Shown here: positions 25,092 through 36,479 of the stretch, piece by piece
Numbering within the stretch: position 1 is the stretch's first letter
How the letters are laid out: each line of letters starts with the position of its first letter
From: Allodiplogaster sudhausi
Lineage: Eukaryota; Nematoda; Chromadorea; Rhabditida; Diplogasteridae
NCBI GenBank assembly: GCA_945643635.1
Contig: CALZFC010000031.1
Span: 1,274,501 to 1,338,500 of the forward strand
Direction: 5' to 3'
DNA: 64,000 nt
Notes under the pieces: model-generated
Told to the model about the DNA's origin: nothing
The model's input: only the letters and a program-made list of their open reading frames with translations
The model's database searches: none
Position numbers and translations under genes: made by a program

Positions 25092-28000
25092 TTCTCTCTC
25101 TCTCTGCCTCTTTTTCCTCTCTCTCTCATCTCGCTCCATTTCTCTCTCGCAGTGCCTTTTCAGATTCGACCCTGACATGCTGGCAGGCTACGACACGTCT
25201 CGTCTGTCGTGGGGATATCTGAGAAAGCGCGCGACCCGCCTGGGGCGGCAGCCAGAATTGCGCCAGGCTCTCGCTCGCTACACTCCTCCCCAGATTAAAG
25301 GTAGGCAAGCAGTTCATGGGTGGAAGAAGGATAAATAAACATATACAAGCCAGACAACACTAAATCAAGTATTTTTAGTTGAAATACGTTATTTTATTTC
25401 ACTTTGTACTGCTTCCTCGTTTTTTTTTATGTTTGCTTACGTGATTTTGCTTGTCATTGATCCCTTTTAAATGTAGGAGTCAATGAAGGCGAGTAGAGCC
25501 TCATGTTTTAGTTGTTGAAGATAATGAAAGTGGCTAATATGGAATACACGACATGGATTAAAGGCGCTACAGATTGGTATACTATCCTTTTGTATGCAGA
25601 TGACGTTGACTCTCCGCCGGGCCGCATTCTCTTGACAGTCTGGCAACTCGTGAGATGGGAATTGCAGCTCCGGTCGTATGACAGGTCAGAGTTCTGCCTG
25701 TTGGCAAAGAGCGCTTCATGTTTATTTGTCTGCGATTCATTATTTAGGTATGCTTACCGTAACATTATTGATCATAACTATTCCACAGAGGCACAGCCGC
25801 TGCGCACGTTCTGAAGCAGCGCATCCCGCTCTACGACCACGCGTGCCTCGCCAGGTTCTACCGGGACGAGACGAAGAAGATGAGGTTAGAGGGGATCTCA
25901 CCATTCTATCCTTTCTCCCCTCCCCCCTGACTCTCTGTGCTCTTATTTCCTCTATCACCCTACCTTCCTGCCTCTCTTCCCTCCGTCCCTCCCTCTTTCC
26001 TCTCTCCATCCCTCTCCATCCCTCTCTCCTCTCTCTCCTTCGCTCTCTCCCCCTCTTCTTTCATGTCAGACTCACCCTCTGCGACTATCTTCATCGTCTG
26101 GCGAGAATGAATGTGGATCTCCTGATTGAGATGAACATCTTTGCGAAGACGGCCGAAATGGCGAGAGTCTATGGAATTCAATTCGAAGAGGTTTGGTTTT
26201 CATATTTCTCTGTTAGGCGCTTTAGAGAATAAAGTTTTATCCAAATTGTATGCAAATTATATTTCTGAAGGAAAACGCGCTGGGTTAAAAACAATATACG
26301 CTATGACGAAACCGATGTTTCTGTCCACTGCTACGTCGATATTCTTTTAAAAGTTTCTGTAATTGTTTATATTTGAACGATTCAGGTGTTATCTCGCGGT
26401 TCGCAGTTCCGAGTTGAGTCGATGCTTCTCCGACTTGCCCATGAAGAACGCGTCTTCGCTCCCACCGTCACCCCTTCCCAGCGGAATCGGCTAGTCGTCC
26501 CAGTCCTTTTTATTTCTTATTATAAAGAACACTTGGCCATATTTATTGTACTCCTTCTGCTTAGAATGTGTGCGCCTGAGCAGCTTCAACTGGTGATGGA
26601 ACCAGAGTCTTCCGTCTACTTTGAACCTGTAATTGTCCTTGATTTTCAGGTACTGTGTTTATTTTAATGTTTTGCTAGTTATTTCCTTGTTTACAAAGTA
26701 TTCTTCAGTCGCTCTACCCCTCAATGGCCATCGCTTACAATTATTGCTTCTCGACTTGCGTTGGAAAGGTTTTGGGAGCTTAAAATGTGGAATGATTTTT
26801 TCCATTTGTTGGCTATTGTATATAATTTATTCTTAAGGTGTGCAATCTGGAGAGGCTGGTGCCGGGTGAAGTGGAAGAAGGAGATGGAAGTGGACAACCA
26901 GAAGGGCTATTCGAGCCAGAGAAGAAGGGAGAGATCGAATTGGGCGCACTCGGGTATAAAGTTCCGGTGAATATTGCAATTCTCTCTGTCTATCTCTCTC
27001 TCTCACTCTCTCTCTCTCTTTTCTCCTCTTTCTTTCTCTCTCTCTCTCTCTCTCTCTCTTGTTAATCGGTAATGAATTTTTATTTATTTATAAGTGAGTG
27101 CACCCTAGCTTACCAGATCGCTTCGCTTGTCCGTCTAACTGCAAACCGACAAGTCCATGTTTCGCCGCTCGGGACATCTTTTGTAAAGCAGACAACGAGA
27201 GAAGGGCTCATCCCAAAGATGATGAGAGAGGTTAGAGAAAGGAGAGGGATAGGGGAGACAGATGGTGAAAGTGGGAGAGAGTGCGATGAGGTGGATAGAG
27301 AACTGAGACGAGTGAAAGTTTAACTTAAAAAAAGCTTTTTTTATTATTATTAATTATTCTACATTGATCTTTTCTACTTTCCCTCAGATTTGCTTACATT
27401 TAGGTTCTTTCTGCTCGTATAATGGTCAAGCAGGCAGCGAAGAAAGCGAAGAGTAAGGTTAGAATCGTCATCTATGTTTCTGTTATATATTTTTGTATTC
27501 GCGCAAATAATTTGGTATAGCACTTTAACATATCTTTATTTTGTTATATGGAAGTTCTAGATGAAGTTTGTTTAGAGATTTGCTCGTGTGCTGGACGCAC
27601 GACAACTCGCGCTGAAACTTGTCGCGAATGTCACGTACGGATACACCGCAGCCAATTGGAGCGGCCGCATGCCCTGTGTGGAGGTGAAGAGACTGAGCTG
27701 GAGAGTGTACTGTAGTGGGTAAGGTCATAGGTCTTTGTAATGATGGGGGAGTTGGTATTCATACATGGCATTGAAAAGAGCTTGTTTTGACGAGTAATGA
27801 ACCTTGTCTAATGTAACTTGCGAAAAATACCGTATCAGTTACTTTTGCTAAAGATTGGAATACCGTAGCGAACCCTGGCTTCCTTCGCAGGTAGCAGATG
27901 CTATTCTCGGGAAAGGTCGCGAGACACTCGAGCGAGCGATTCGATTGGTCAACGAAGGCGACTATGGAGTTGGCTTAAGCTATTTTCTTTTTTTTTTCTT

Positions 28001-29570
28001 CATTTGCAATCTTAAGTCTTCCTTCTCTTTCATTTTTCTTTCATTGCCTACCTTTCTTTGTAACCCTCTTAATTTTTCTCTCTCTCCCTCTCCCTCTCTT
28101 CTTCCCCTCTCTGATACACAGTTTCTCTCTCCCTCTCTGTCCCTCTCTCTCTAATACACACTTTCTATCTCTCCCTCTCTCTCACACACTCTCTCTCACT
28201 CTCTTTCTCCAGGGTGGCCATGTCATCTACGGTGACACGGACTCCCTCTTCGTGCGCATGCCACATGGCACTTCGCTGACAGAAGCATTCGCTGTTGGAA
28301 GGAGAATCGTCGATGACGTCAGCAGAGAGAACCCGGCTCCCGTTGTGCTGAAGCTGGAGAAGGTGAGGGAGAGAGAGGCTGAGAGGACTTTCCATCTCTC
28401 TCGCTCGTTCTCTCTTTCTCTCCTCTATATTTCTCCTCGTCCCTCTTTCCCTCTCTACTCTCTCTATCTCACTCTCTGCAGGTGTACATGGGCTGTGTTC
28501 TTCAAACTAAGAAGCGCTACGCTGGTTGGGCCTTTGAGAGTGAGAACGACACGGGGAAGCTGGATGCCAAGGGAATCGAGTGCATCCGCAGAGACACCTG
28601 TCCCATCGTGGCCAAGGCACGGTCATCCATTTATTCTTCTTTTATTATGTGACATATCTAATATAACAACGGTTTTTATCTTACGAACCTATTCCTAAAT
28701 GTGCTCCTTATCATTTATTTAAGATGACACCTAATTTCAGACGCTTGAGAAAAGTCTAGAACTGATATTCGCGCGTGATTTCGACGGACTTGAACGCTTT
28801 CTGGATTCGAAGCTTCGCTCGCTTCCCTCTCTTCCCTACACGGATTTCCTCTTCTGCAAGGAGTTCAGGTGCGTCTACCTGCTAAGTGCGTTCATTTCTC
28901 GCCCACGAGTGAACTTCATATGTTTTCTTAAATGAAACTCTTGTCATGTTTCGGTGAGTATTTGTTTTAAGATAAATGTGCTGTTGCAGAGGCAACTACT
29001 CATCTCGGGCTTCTGTTCCGCAGGCAAAGATTGCCGAGTAAGCTAAGATTACAGAGAAACCTTTTTATTCGAACTGCTATGAAGGAAGTCTTCTCTCGAC
29101 TAAACAAATTGGCAGAGGGCCAGCTCAGTCATTTCATTCTAACTTTGTGCTTTCTGCACACGCATGAACATTTTGAATATGAATGGCGTGGTGAAGGTGT
29201 GATTGTTTGTAACTGAAGGGTGCTTACCTTCATCCACTTCAGTCAGCTCCTCGCAACGTGCCCCGCAGCTGTTCCTCTTCACGGAGAACGCGTTGCATAT
29301 GTCATTGTTGATGGTGAGCGTTTTGATCCCTAGATGTATTTACTGCAAATAAATGTCTATTAAAGCAGTCTGTAACATTCCTAGAAGACCATGGTTGAGG
29401 TCCGCCGGAGGCGACGGTCTACTCCTGCGTCCGATCAGCTCATCAATTCATTAGGAAACCGAGCGAGCGCATTCACTTTGCTTACTATGTCAGTCATCGT
29501 GCTAGTTTCTTTTATTCCAATAGAAATTGGCTATCCCGAAATATAAATCGTCTCTCTCTGTCTCTCCCTA

Positions 29571-29602
<32 letters not shown>

Positions 29603-29683
29603 TTCTCTCCCTAACTTCTCTCTCTCTCTCTCTCTCCCTAACCTCTCTCTATCTCTCTCTCACTAACCTCTCTCTCTCCCTAG

Positions 29684-29739
<56 letters not shown>

Positions 29740-30702
29740 ATCCAGACAACCGCTCACATCGTGGCTGCCCTCCGCCGAGTTCTTTCGCTTCTTCCCGCAC
29801 GGCTTCAAACATTTCACTTCACTCCAAAGCCATGTGCAACGTAAGATATTTGAATTTAGTCTAGTATAATTCCCTATCCACCTTCCAGCCCCCTCTGTGT
29901 ACGCCCTTCTCCCCTGAGTGCCTTCTGCGATGTCTGCTCACTCTCTCCAGACTCACACTCTCTCGTACTACTCCACATCGCTAGAGAGACACGAGTTATT
30001 GGCGAGGCGTGGAAGGTGCGGTGTATCGATTACTTTGATCTTACAACATACTATTGTTTGAATCGTGCTCAAGAAAGAAAAATGCTTTTTGAATCATTCT
30101 GAAACCGTGTCGAGCTATGGACAAAAAACCAAGCCATATAAAACCACATAACAATTATCGATACTTTTTCCTGACTTTTTTTCAGCTTTGCCATACGTTT
30201 AGAGATATGTTTAGGCAGTTTGTATTTAAACGTTATTGTAGATGTGTACGAGATGTATTGGGGAGCGGCCGCGGTCCTTGATGTCCTGTGGAAATTTTGC
30301 TTGTGTCGTCCATCAGCTAATCAGCGGTTAGTGTGCAACGTATTTCCACTATCTTTGATACATACCCTTCCTACACCGTCTTTGTCTCTCTCTCCTCTCT
30401 CGCTCTATCTCTCGCGCTCTCTTTCTCCATCTCTCTCTCTCTCTATCTCTCTCGCGCTCTCTCTCTCCATCTCTCTCTCTCTCTCGCTCCATTCTCTCCC
30501 TTTTGTTCTCTATTTCTTTTCTCTCTCCGTTCACTTTGTCTTCCTCTCATCTAAGCTGTTAGCATTTAATAAAACCCTGAGACCCTGAGAAATAAGTTAG
30601 ATGGTTCTGTCGTTATCAGGAATCTACCGTGACCCCACCAGAATTCGTCTCAGAAAGCACCCTCTGCAGCTGAATTCTCTCCCACGCCGGCTTGAAGAAT
30701 AA
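19217..30702 (+). CDS. REV3: DNA polymerase zeta catalytic subunit
   Basis: About 40 exons, roughly 1,400 aa (yeast Rev3 1504, human REV3L 3130). Pol zeta extends mismatched or lesion-containing primers in translesion synthesis. The N-terminal B-family domain shows ACLHVHGALPYIVL and IYGYHEDEEDFVK (19549..20196). An acidic middle region follows (21356..23182). The inactive exonuclease-like domain has FDPDMLAGY (25164). Polymerase motif A, DFQSLYPSM, is split by an intron at 26650. Motif B is KLVANVTYGYTAANWSG (27576..27683) and motif C YGDTDS (28213..28362). Pre-thumb, thumb and C-terminal exons include 28482..28616, 28741..28868, 29400..29488, 29746..29840. The 4Fe-4S module CTRC-x11-C-x4-C (30242..30326), the site for POLD2 binding in the family, is complete; the preceding CysA module (29889..30015) shows only three cysteines. 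It ends TAA at 30702. The first coding exon is uncertain: KLPVYHIFG near 19430 is in a good frame, but its donor is unclear. The junction at 26495/26565 also needs a GC donor or other exception. Confidence 0.95.
20630..20647 (+). other. 18-nt REV3 microexon
   Basis: After acceptor CCTCAG, six codons (TSAAIE) precede a GCGAGT donor. They join in phase to VDVIAENIINQEL at 20700. The joined peptide aligns without gaps to the conserved block of REV3 proteins read as TSCELEVDAVAEDI in human. The upstream exon 20454..20500 ends in phase 0, as required. Confidence 0.7.
21875..22480. repeat. About 160-bp tandem repeat in a REV3 intron
   Basis: Within the intron 21506..22695. Comparable landmarks recur at about 21935, 22097, 22257 and 22414. 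Copies share motifs such as CTTATTAAGTAA, TGTCCCGCC and CATAAGCGG. Copies 1 and 3 share AAGTCAAATATTTAAAATCC, whereas copies 2 and 4 have ACTCTCAAAG at that place, giving an alternating higher-order pattern of about 320 bp. Confidence 0.85.
24018..24246. repeat. (CT)n tract with 80-bp internal duplication
   Basis: A pyrimidine tract ending at the acceptor of REV3 exon 24250..24369. The 60 bp at 24061..24120 recur exactly at 24141..24200, including the unique marker CACTATCAGTCTCTCCC, so the tract grew by an 80-bp block duplication as well as by slippage. Confidence 0.9.
25008..25130. repeat. (CT)n tract in REV3 intron
   Basis: Nearly pure CT with a few TTT interruptions, shortly upstream of the acceptor of the exonuclease-like exon at 25164. 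It reads CT on the sense strand. Confidence 0.95.
29553..29741. repeat. (CT)n tract in REV3 intron
   Basis: A CT-rich tract with repeated CCCTAAC-type interruptions. It runs up to the TCCAG acceptor of exon 29746..29840 and acts as an extended polypyrimidine tract. Similar tracts lie at 28076..28205 and 30375..30500 in the same gene. Confidence 0.95.
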
Positions 30703-30928
30703 ATAGTCTCTCCCATAGTCTTACTCCCCCTTTATTAGTTCAATTATACCGTATCCTAACACATATTTCAGAACTTATAACATAAAAAAACGGGTTCCTT
30801 TTTTGCTAAGAGGAGTATTGCAAACGTTCCGTTGCGTTACTCATTGCCGATATTCCAATTTGTCTACAGTTTGATCATGTTTTCAATGCAATTTTTTTAT
30901 GTTTTCATATGTGCACGAGGCAATACAG

Positions 30929-31290
30929 GATGACTTTACTTCTTTACGAACGTAAATGGAAATACGATTTAATGAATGAATATATGAAACTACTATGTTT
31001 TTGAATAAAATCTTGGAAGAGGACTTTGTTTTTTTGGTAATGTGGTCAAATCAAGTTATGGTGGTGGAATGTTTGGGAAAGCTATTGATGGCAAGTATAA
31101 GCGAGATGGGAAGAGATGATGGAAGAGTAGGCGGTGGAGTAACTGTTGGAAGTGTAAGTCGTGTGACGATTCAAGTGTTCAAGTTCTGTACAAAACGGAA
31201 CCAGCGAAGAAGGAAGAGCAAGAGAGTGTATGCCCCTCCGACGGCATACATCGCAGGATCATTTATCATGTACAATGCATGTTTGTATGT
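30929..31290. repeat. Direct repeat, left copy flanking LINE-A
   Basis: 362 bp starting GGATGACTTTACTTCTTTAC and ending CATGTTTGTATGT. It matches 35677..36042 at about 98-99%. Differences I see: one T in a T run, one T/C, one A/G and a small change near ACAAAACGGAACC versus ACAAAACAGGGAACC. The pair brackets LINE-A exactly. Confidence 0.9.
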
Positions 31291-31392
31291 TTGATTGATT
31301 TGATTGATTTATTTACGTGGTGACACGTGGGGTATAGTGAATGGATAGAGGATAACAAAGAACATGATATAGTACAGTAAAATAAGTGTGAA

Positions 31393-34220
31393 TTACTGTA
31401 GGGATGAGGTTGAAGGGGAAGAGAGAGAAGAAGGCGGAGTAGATTTGGCTAGTACGTTAAAAGCTTTAGCTGATCTAATAAAGAAGGAGTGGTTCCGGAC
31501 GGAGGAACGAGTGGAGGGGTACGAAATAAGGAAGGATAAGCCACGCGTGCGAGAGTTGCGGAAATGATAATGATGAGGAAAACGGTCTGAGATACGCCTG
31601 TGACCAAAAACGAGACGACGCGCAAGGGTAAAATCGGAGTGTTGCCTGCGGGATAAGAGGGAGGGGAGGGAAAGGGCCTGGTTACGAGTAGTTGGATTGG
31701 GAATGTCCGCGCGGTTAGTAAAGCCAAAACAACGACGGTAAATAAAGCGAGTGAAGTAATTCTGGATTCGTTCTAATTTGAGGATGTCTTTCTTAAGACG
31801 AGGAGAGAAGACAATAGAGGAGGATTCGCGCAAGGGCCGGATGTATAACGTGTACACATTGACAAGAGTGTGATGGTTCTTGGAGCGAAGAGAGCGGATG
31901 ATGGGGTGGCATTTGCTTATAGCCTTATTGGCGAGAAATGAGCAGTGGGGAGAGAATGAAAGAAGGGGGTCAATGATGATTCCAAGGTCGCGAACGTTAT
32001 CAACAGGAGTAATAGGGGCGCCGTTAAGGTAGTAGACAGTCTTGTGGTTAGATTTACCTAGATGTAGGACAGAACATTTGAGAGGGGCTAGGGGAAGCTG
32101 CCATTTATTGGCCCAGGTTGCTACTTCATCTATGGCGGTCTGTAAAGGAGCATTGGAGGAGGAATTAGGAAAGGAGCGAAAAATCTTGAGATCATCGGCG
32201 AAACAACTGGAGTGTACATCGTGAGAAGAAATCAACAAGGGCAAGTCGCTAGTGTATAGAATAAATAGAAGGGGGCCTAGGACGGTCCCTTGAGGGATAC
32301 CGCTGGTAACAGGTAGTGGGGGAGAGAGAGAGTTGATCCAACACGGACAGAGAAGGTGCGGTTGTGAAGGAAGGAGGAGATCCATGAGATGCATTTGGGA
32401 GGAAGAGAGAGAAGGCGAAGCTTGTGGATAAGTTTAGGATGGGAAACACGATCGAAAGCACGAGAATGGTCGAAATAAATAACGTCAGTAGAACGAGACT
32501 GAGCAACTGCAGAGGTCCAATGTTCTAGACATCCTAACATTTGAAAGTCAATGGAGCGCTTGGGCCTAAAACCATATTGCTGGTCAGGAATTAAATGGGC
32601 ATCATTACAGAAGGCATAGAGTTTTCTACAGAGCATGCGTTCAAATATACGGGAGAAAATAGATGTTATGGAGATAGGGCGATAATTGGAAGGGTCAGAA
32701 AATGGTTGCTTCTTCTTAATTGGAATAACAATGGAGGATTTCCAGGCAGAAGGTACAGAGGAAGTGGAATAAGAGTAATCAAATATATATTCGAGTGCTT
32801 CAGAGATGGGGATAGCTAGGTTTTTAATGAAAAGTAAATTGAAGTTGTCAGGGGTCTTACAAGATGAATTCTTCCAAGTCTTAATGAGGCGGTATATTTC
32901 ATGACGAGGGAAGTTGATAGTAAAAGTAGAAGAGGAGAGAGAAGAGCGGGTAAAATAATTAGGAGGCAACGAGGGGAGGGTGCCATCATCAACTGTATAA
33001 GCAGAGGAGAAGGTGTCAGCTAAAAGTTGGGCTTTATCTTTATCCGAAAAAAAGTGCGGCCTGAAGGGGATGAGAGGGAGTCGACTCCTCGGGGCTTGGA
33101 GGAAATACGGTTACGCATAAATTTGAAAAAGAGGGATTTATTCTTAGAATTGATAACATGCTTTTCAACATTACTAGAGTACTTATCCATGGCTTTGCAG
33201 TACCGGGAATTGGCAGAAGAATAAGCAGAGCGAGCGGAGTCAGAGTCAAGAGAAAAAAGATTGAGCCAGGCGTCGAAACGCTTACGCTTGAGGCGGAGGA
33301 TGTGTTCGGGGAGACGGATTCCTCGGGAGGAAACGCGCTTGAAAGGGACAAAGATATCCTCTACGGCAAGAAGGGCAGAAGTAAAAGAAGAGTACATATC
33401 GTTAACATCCGTAGACTTGTGGAAGGGGCTGGGAAATGAAAAATCTAAGAGGAATTGACAAGCGGCTTGGTAGTCAACATTGGCGTAATCTCTAACATAA
33501 ACAGAAGAGGGCTTGGCATGAGAAAGAGAGAGAGTTGCTTCGATAGTTGAATGGTCAGAGTTGAAGAATGGAGGGGAAAGTGATACTTGAGAGATAAGAG
33601 AGGGAGTGTTGGATAGAACGAGGTCAAGAAAGTGATTATTGCAAGTAGGGGAGGGGGTGAGCTGAGCAAAGAAACAGGAGTTAGTAAAGTCGCGGAATTC
33701 TCTAGAAGGAAGGGATAGCGCCGCGGAGGGGATGGGGGGGGACTGATTTCCAAAGGATGTCGGGGTAATTAAAATCTCCTAGGAGTACAGTTGGGTGGGA
33801 AGCGGTCGAGATCGGTTAGCATCTTGATGAGATTGGCATTGTCGTCAGAAGAACAGGAGGGAGCGCGATAAACGAGGATAAAACGGACTAAATCACTGCT
33901 GAAATTGGCGTCAACAGAAAGGAGCTCAAAAGCATTAGGGGAAGATATGGACATTACTACAGTAGTTGAGATGGAGGACCAGAAGAGGAGGGCAACGCCG
34001 CCCCCCTTGCGTCTAGGGCGGTCTTGGCGGATAACTGAATAGTCGGGAGAACCATTAAGAAGGAAGCTATCAGGTAATGAGGAGCTGAGCCAAGTTTCGA
34101 CTATAGCAATAACAGCGAACGATCGGGAGAGTAAAACAGAGAGATCATAGATCTTGTTGACAATTGATCTAGCATTAAACGAGTAAATGCGGGAATCGAA
34201 TTGCCTGCGAGTGGCATTAC
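31393..34220 (-). pseudogene. LINE-A ORF2 (endonuclease-reverse transcriptase), broken
   Basis: Endonuclease N-terminus 33769..34220. The frame changes near 33770 just before GDFNYPD and again in a C run near 33740. The middle lies at 33020..33397, the reverse transcriptase fingers and palm at 32277..32969, and a further shift near 32280-32340 leads to the segment with SGIPQGTVLGPLL and the FADD catalytic box (31393..32394). The C-terminal part ends with the poorly conserved tail of this group. Because several segments are out of frame, no full-length protein can be made. Confidence 0.88.
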
Positions 34221-35408
34221 TCAAAACTGTGGAGGTGGCTGGTGGAAGTGGAAAGGGGGAGGAGGGTTGAGAGAGGCGAGAGAGGCGAGTGGGGAGAAGC
34301 GATTGTTAGTATAAAAGTTAGAGTGGGGGTAAGTGTAAGAAGGAGGAGGCTGAGAGATGTTTGGGGGAGGCATGAGAGGAGTGATTGGGTAGTGGGTGGG
34401 GGGAGGTTGGTGAGAGGGGGCAGGCTGGAAGGTCAGCTGCGGAGGTGGCTGAGGGTGGAATGAGGAGAGGGGAGAGGGGGTGTGGTCTCCGCGGGCGATG
34501 GAGGCATAGGTGTGGTTGAAATGGGAGCGAGAGTGGTTGAGGCGAGTGGTATGAGAATGGGAAGGCCGGCGAGTGGCTGGGCGATTGGAGAGAGATTGGG
34601 GAGGAGGATTGTTTGCCGTGCGTTGGCCTGGAGGTTTGGCGAAGAAACGGGAAAAGTCGGGGAGCTTGGGGGCGGTGGGGACAATGCCCCTCTCGGCGAA
34701 AGTGCGAGAGGGAAGGATATAACATCTAGAATAGTTAACAGAGTTACGAAGCCTATGGGAATTGTTAATGGCCAGGAGTTGATATTTGGAAGTGGGGAGA
34801 ATGACCTTTAGTGGGTTAGAAGCGTTGGAGCGAGGGCGGTCAACAAGAGGGTATACAGTTATGGGGAGGCAAGCGACACCAATGGAATCGAGGAGAGAGA
34901 CAACAGAGTTGTAATACGCGAGAGCTGTCTGGGTGGGGGAGTTGCTGTGCTGAACAGGGAGGCCATAAATGACAAGAGCTCGTCGACGCTCATGGCGGTC
35001 CCTAATCTCATCCTCGGTCTCTCGGGAGTAGTCCCAGGGAGGGGGCGATGAGGAGGAAGAGGGGGAAGTCTCATTGGAGGTCATGGGGTCATCAGCCTGG
35101 ATAGGGGCAGCATCGATTGTGACAGGATTGGGAGCAGGGAGCGGCAGGGTGGTGCGACTGTCAATCGATTCAAATCTATCAGACAGGGCAACAATGGTAT
35201 TGTTAAGGTCGCTGATTTGTATGTCCTTGGCTGCCGCGTTGGATTCGAGCGAGGAGACAGTGGCCCTAAGGGAAGAGAGCTGCTCGACCAAGTAGTCGAG
35301 GACGTCGTCCGTGTCGATGGCGGCGGTTTCATCGTCTGTGCGGCGCCTCTTTTGCTTTCTGCTCTGAAGGAAAGAGGAGACGGCAGAGAGGTCAATGGGC
35401 TGCGTCAT
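34221..35408 (-). CDS. LINE-A ORF1 protein, 395 aa
   Basis: Intact open frame starting MTQPIDLSAVSSFLQSRKQK. A basic segment (RKQKRRR) is followed by a coiled-coil-like stretch (about residues 35-85) and then a region with ALVIYGLPV that resembles the RRM-like fold of some LINE ORF1 proteins. The C-terminal third is dominated by proline, serine and histidine. The usual role is to bind element RNA and act as a chaperone. The stop codon TGA lies directly before ORF2 (TTTTGAGTAATG), suggesting reinitiation or another coupled start. No zinc knuckle is seen. Confidence 0.85.
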   Translation of the reverse strand: MTQPIDLSAVSSFLQSRKQKRRRTDDETAAIDTDDVLDYLVEQLSSLRATVSSLESNAAAKDIQISDLNNTIVALSDRFESIDSRTTLPLPAPNPVTIDAAPIQADDPMTSNETSPSSSSSPPPWDYSRETEDEIRDRHERRRALVIYGLPVQHSNSPTQTALAYYNSVVSLLDSIGVACLPITVYPLVDRPRSNASNPLKVILPTSKYQLLAINNSHRLRNSVNYSRCYILPSRTFAERGIVPTAPKLPDFSRFFAKPPGQRTANNPPPQSLSNRPATRRPSHSHTTRLNHSRSHFNHTYASIARGDHTPSPLSSFHPQPPPQLTFQPAPSHQPPPTHYPITPLMPPPNISQPPPSYTYPHSNFYTNNRFSPLASLASLNPPPPFHFHQPPPQF

Positions 35409-35676
35409 TTATGATGACTTAACCGTAAAGTGGCCAGAAGAAGACAGATTATGCCCTTGGCCCAAGGGTGAGAAAGGAGGCCGGAAGTAGTAGTATGATC
35501 AGGGAGGAAGTGGAAGAAGAACCTTTGGTTGTGCCTGTCGAGAAAGTTAGTGCCCCCCAGGCACGAGGGGCGTCGCGGAGAAACGTCGGTTCGGCTCTTG
35601 AGAGGAGCGGAGCTCGGACCGACCGCTCTGTGAGAGGGAGAGAGCGGGTGTGAGGAGAGGGAGAGAGCGGGTGTGA

Positions 35677-36042
35677 GGATGACTTTACTTCTTTACGAAC
35701 GTAAATGGAAATACGATTTAATGAATGAATATATGAAACTACTATGTTTTTGAATAAAATCTTGGAAGAGGACTTTGTTTTTTTTGGTAATGTGGTCAAA
35801 TCAAGTTATGGTGGTGGAATGTTTGGGAAAGCTATTGATGGCAAGTATAAGCGAGATGGGAAGAGATGATGGAAGAGTAGGCGGTGGAGTAACCGTTGGA
35901 AGTGTAAGTCGTGTGACGATTCAAGTGTTCAAGTTCTGTACAAAACAGGGAACCAGCGAAGAAGGAAGGGCAAGAGAGTGTATGCCCCTCCGACGGCATA
36001 CATCGCAGGATCATTTATCATGTACAATGCATGTTTGTATGT
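35677..36042. repeat. Direct repeat, right copy flanking LINE-A
   Basis: Near-identical partner of 30929..31290. It starts immediately after the 5' end of LINE-A. The host sequence continues as ACATATATCATTCAC beyond it, while host sequence before the left copy is GAGGCAATACA, as expected if a single original segment was duplicated around the insertion. Confidence 0.9.
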
Positions 36043-36479
36043 ACATATATCATTCACAAAATTCTACTTCCAAATCCTTAGCATGACATTTGAATTAATT
36101 CATTGCACATGACTCGGTTATTTCATATTATTTACCATTGATTGATGGCAACTTTCCTTCGCAAGTTATTTTATTATATTTCCAAAAGAATGAAGAGAGC
36201 GGAAGAGATGGAGAGAGCGACCAGGAGGAATAAACGAATTTATCATTAATAGGAATGACAAATTCGGCTGAGCGCATTCCACGGTTAGTGCAGATTTTGC
36301 AATCAGTCTTGTTATTAGAGCCTGCGTCTCTCGTTAAACCAGTGATGACTGCTTTCTCTCGTCTGGTGATGCATGAGTATGAGTGAGAGAAGGGCGACGC
36401 TGCTTCGTTTAAAAGGCCCGGGTCCTGAATGGCAAGCATGATTCCAGCATCACAAGGTTTCTTTCAAGTTACCGACAAG
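36043..36479. other. Upstream region of the cysteine-rich gene
   Basis: 437 bp without a supported exon. Short direct and palindromic stretches only. It should contain the promoter and 5' UTR of the gene beginning at 36480. Confidence 0.5.

Larger units (their letters stand above)
31291..35676 (-). mobile_element. LINE-A, APE-type non-LTR retrotransposon (Jockey/CR1-like)
   Basis: About 4.4 kb on the minus strand. The 5' end (right side) has two copies of a 23-bp unit with GAGAGAGCGGGTGTGAG. ORF1 (34221..35408) is followed by ORF2 with an apurinic endonuclease domain (NARSI, ETWLSS, LLGDFNYPD) and a reverse transcriptase (DHSRAFDRVSH, SGIPQGTVLGPLLF, CFADDLKIF). The 3' end is a simple (AATCA)n-type tail on the minus strand, at 31291..31310. 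ORF2 carries several frameshifts, so this copy is probably inactive. It is bounded by 362-bp direct repeats. Confidence 0.92.
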
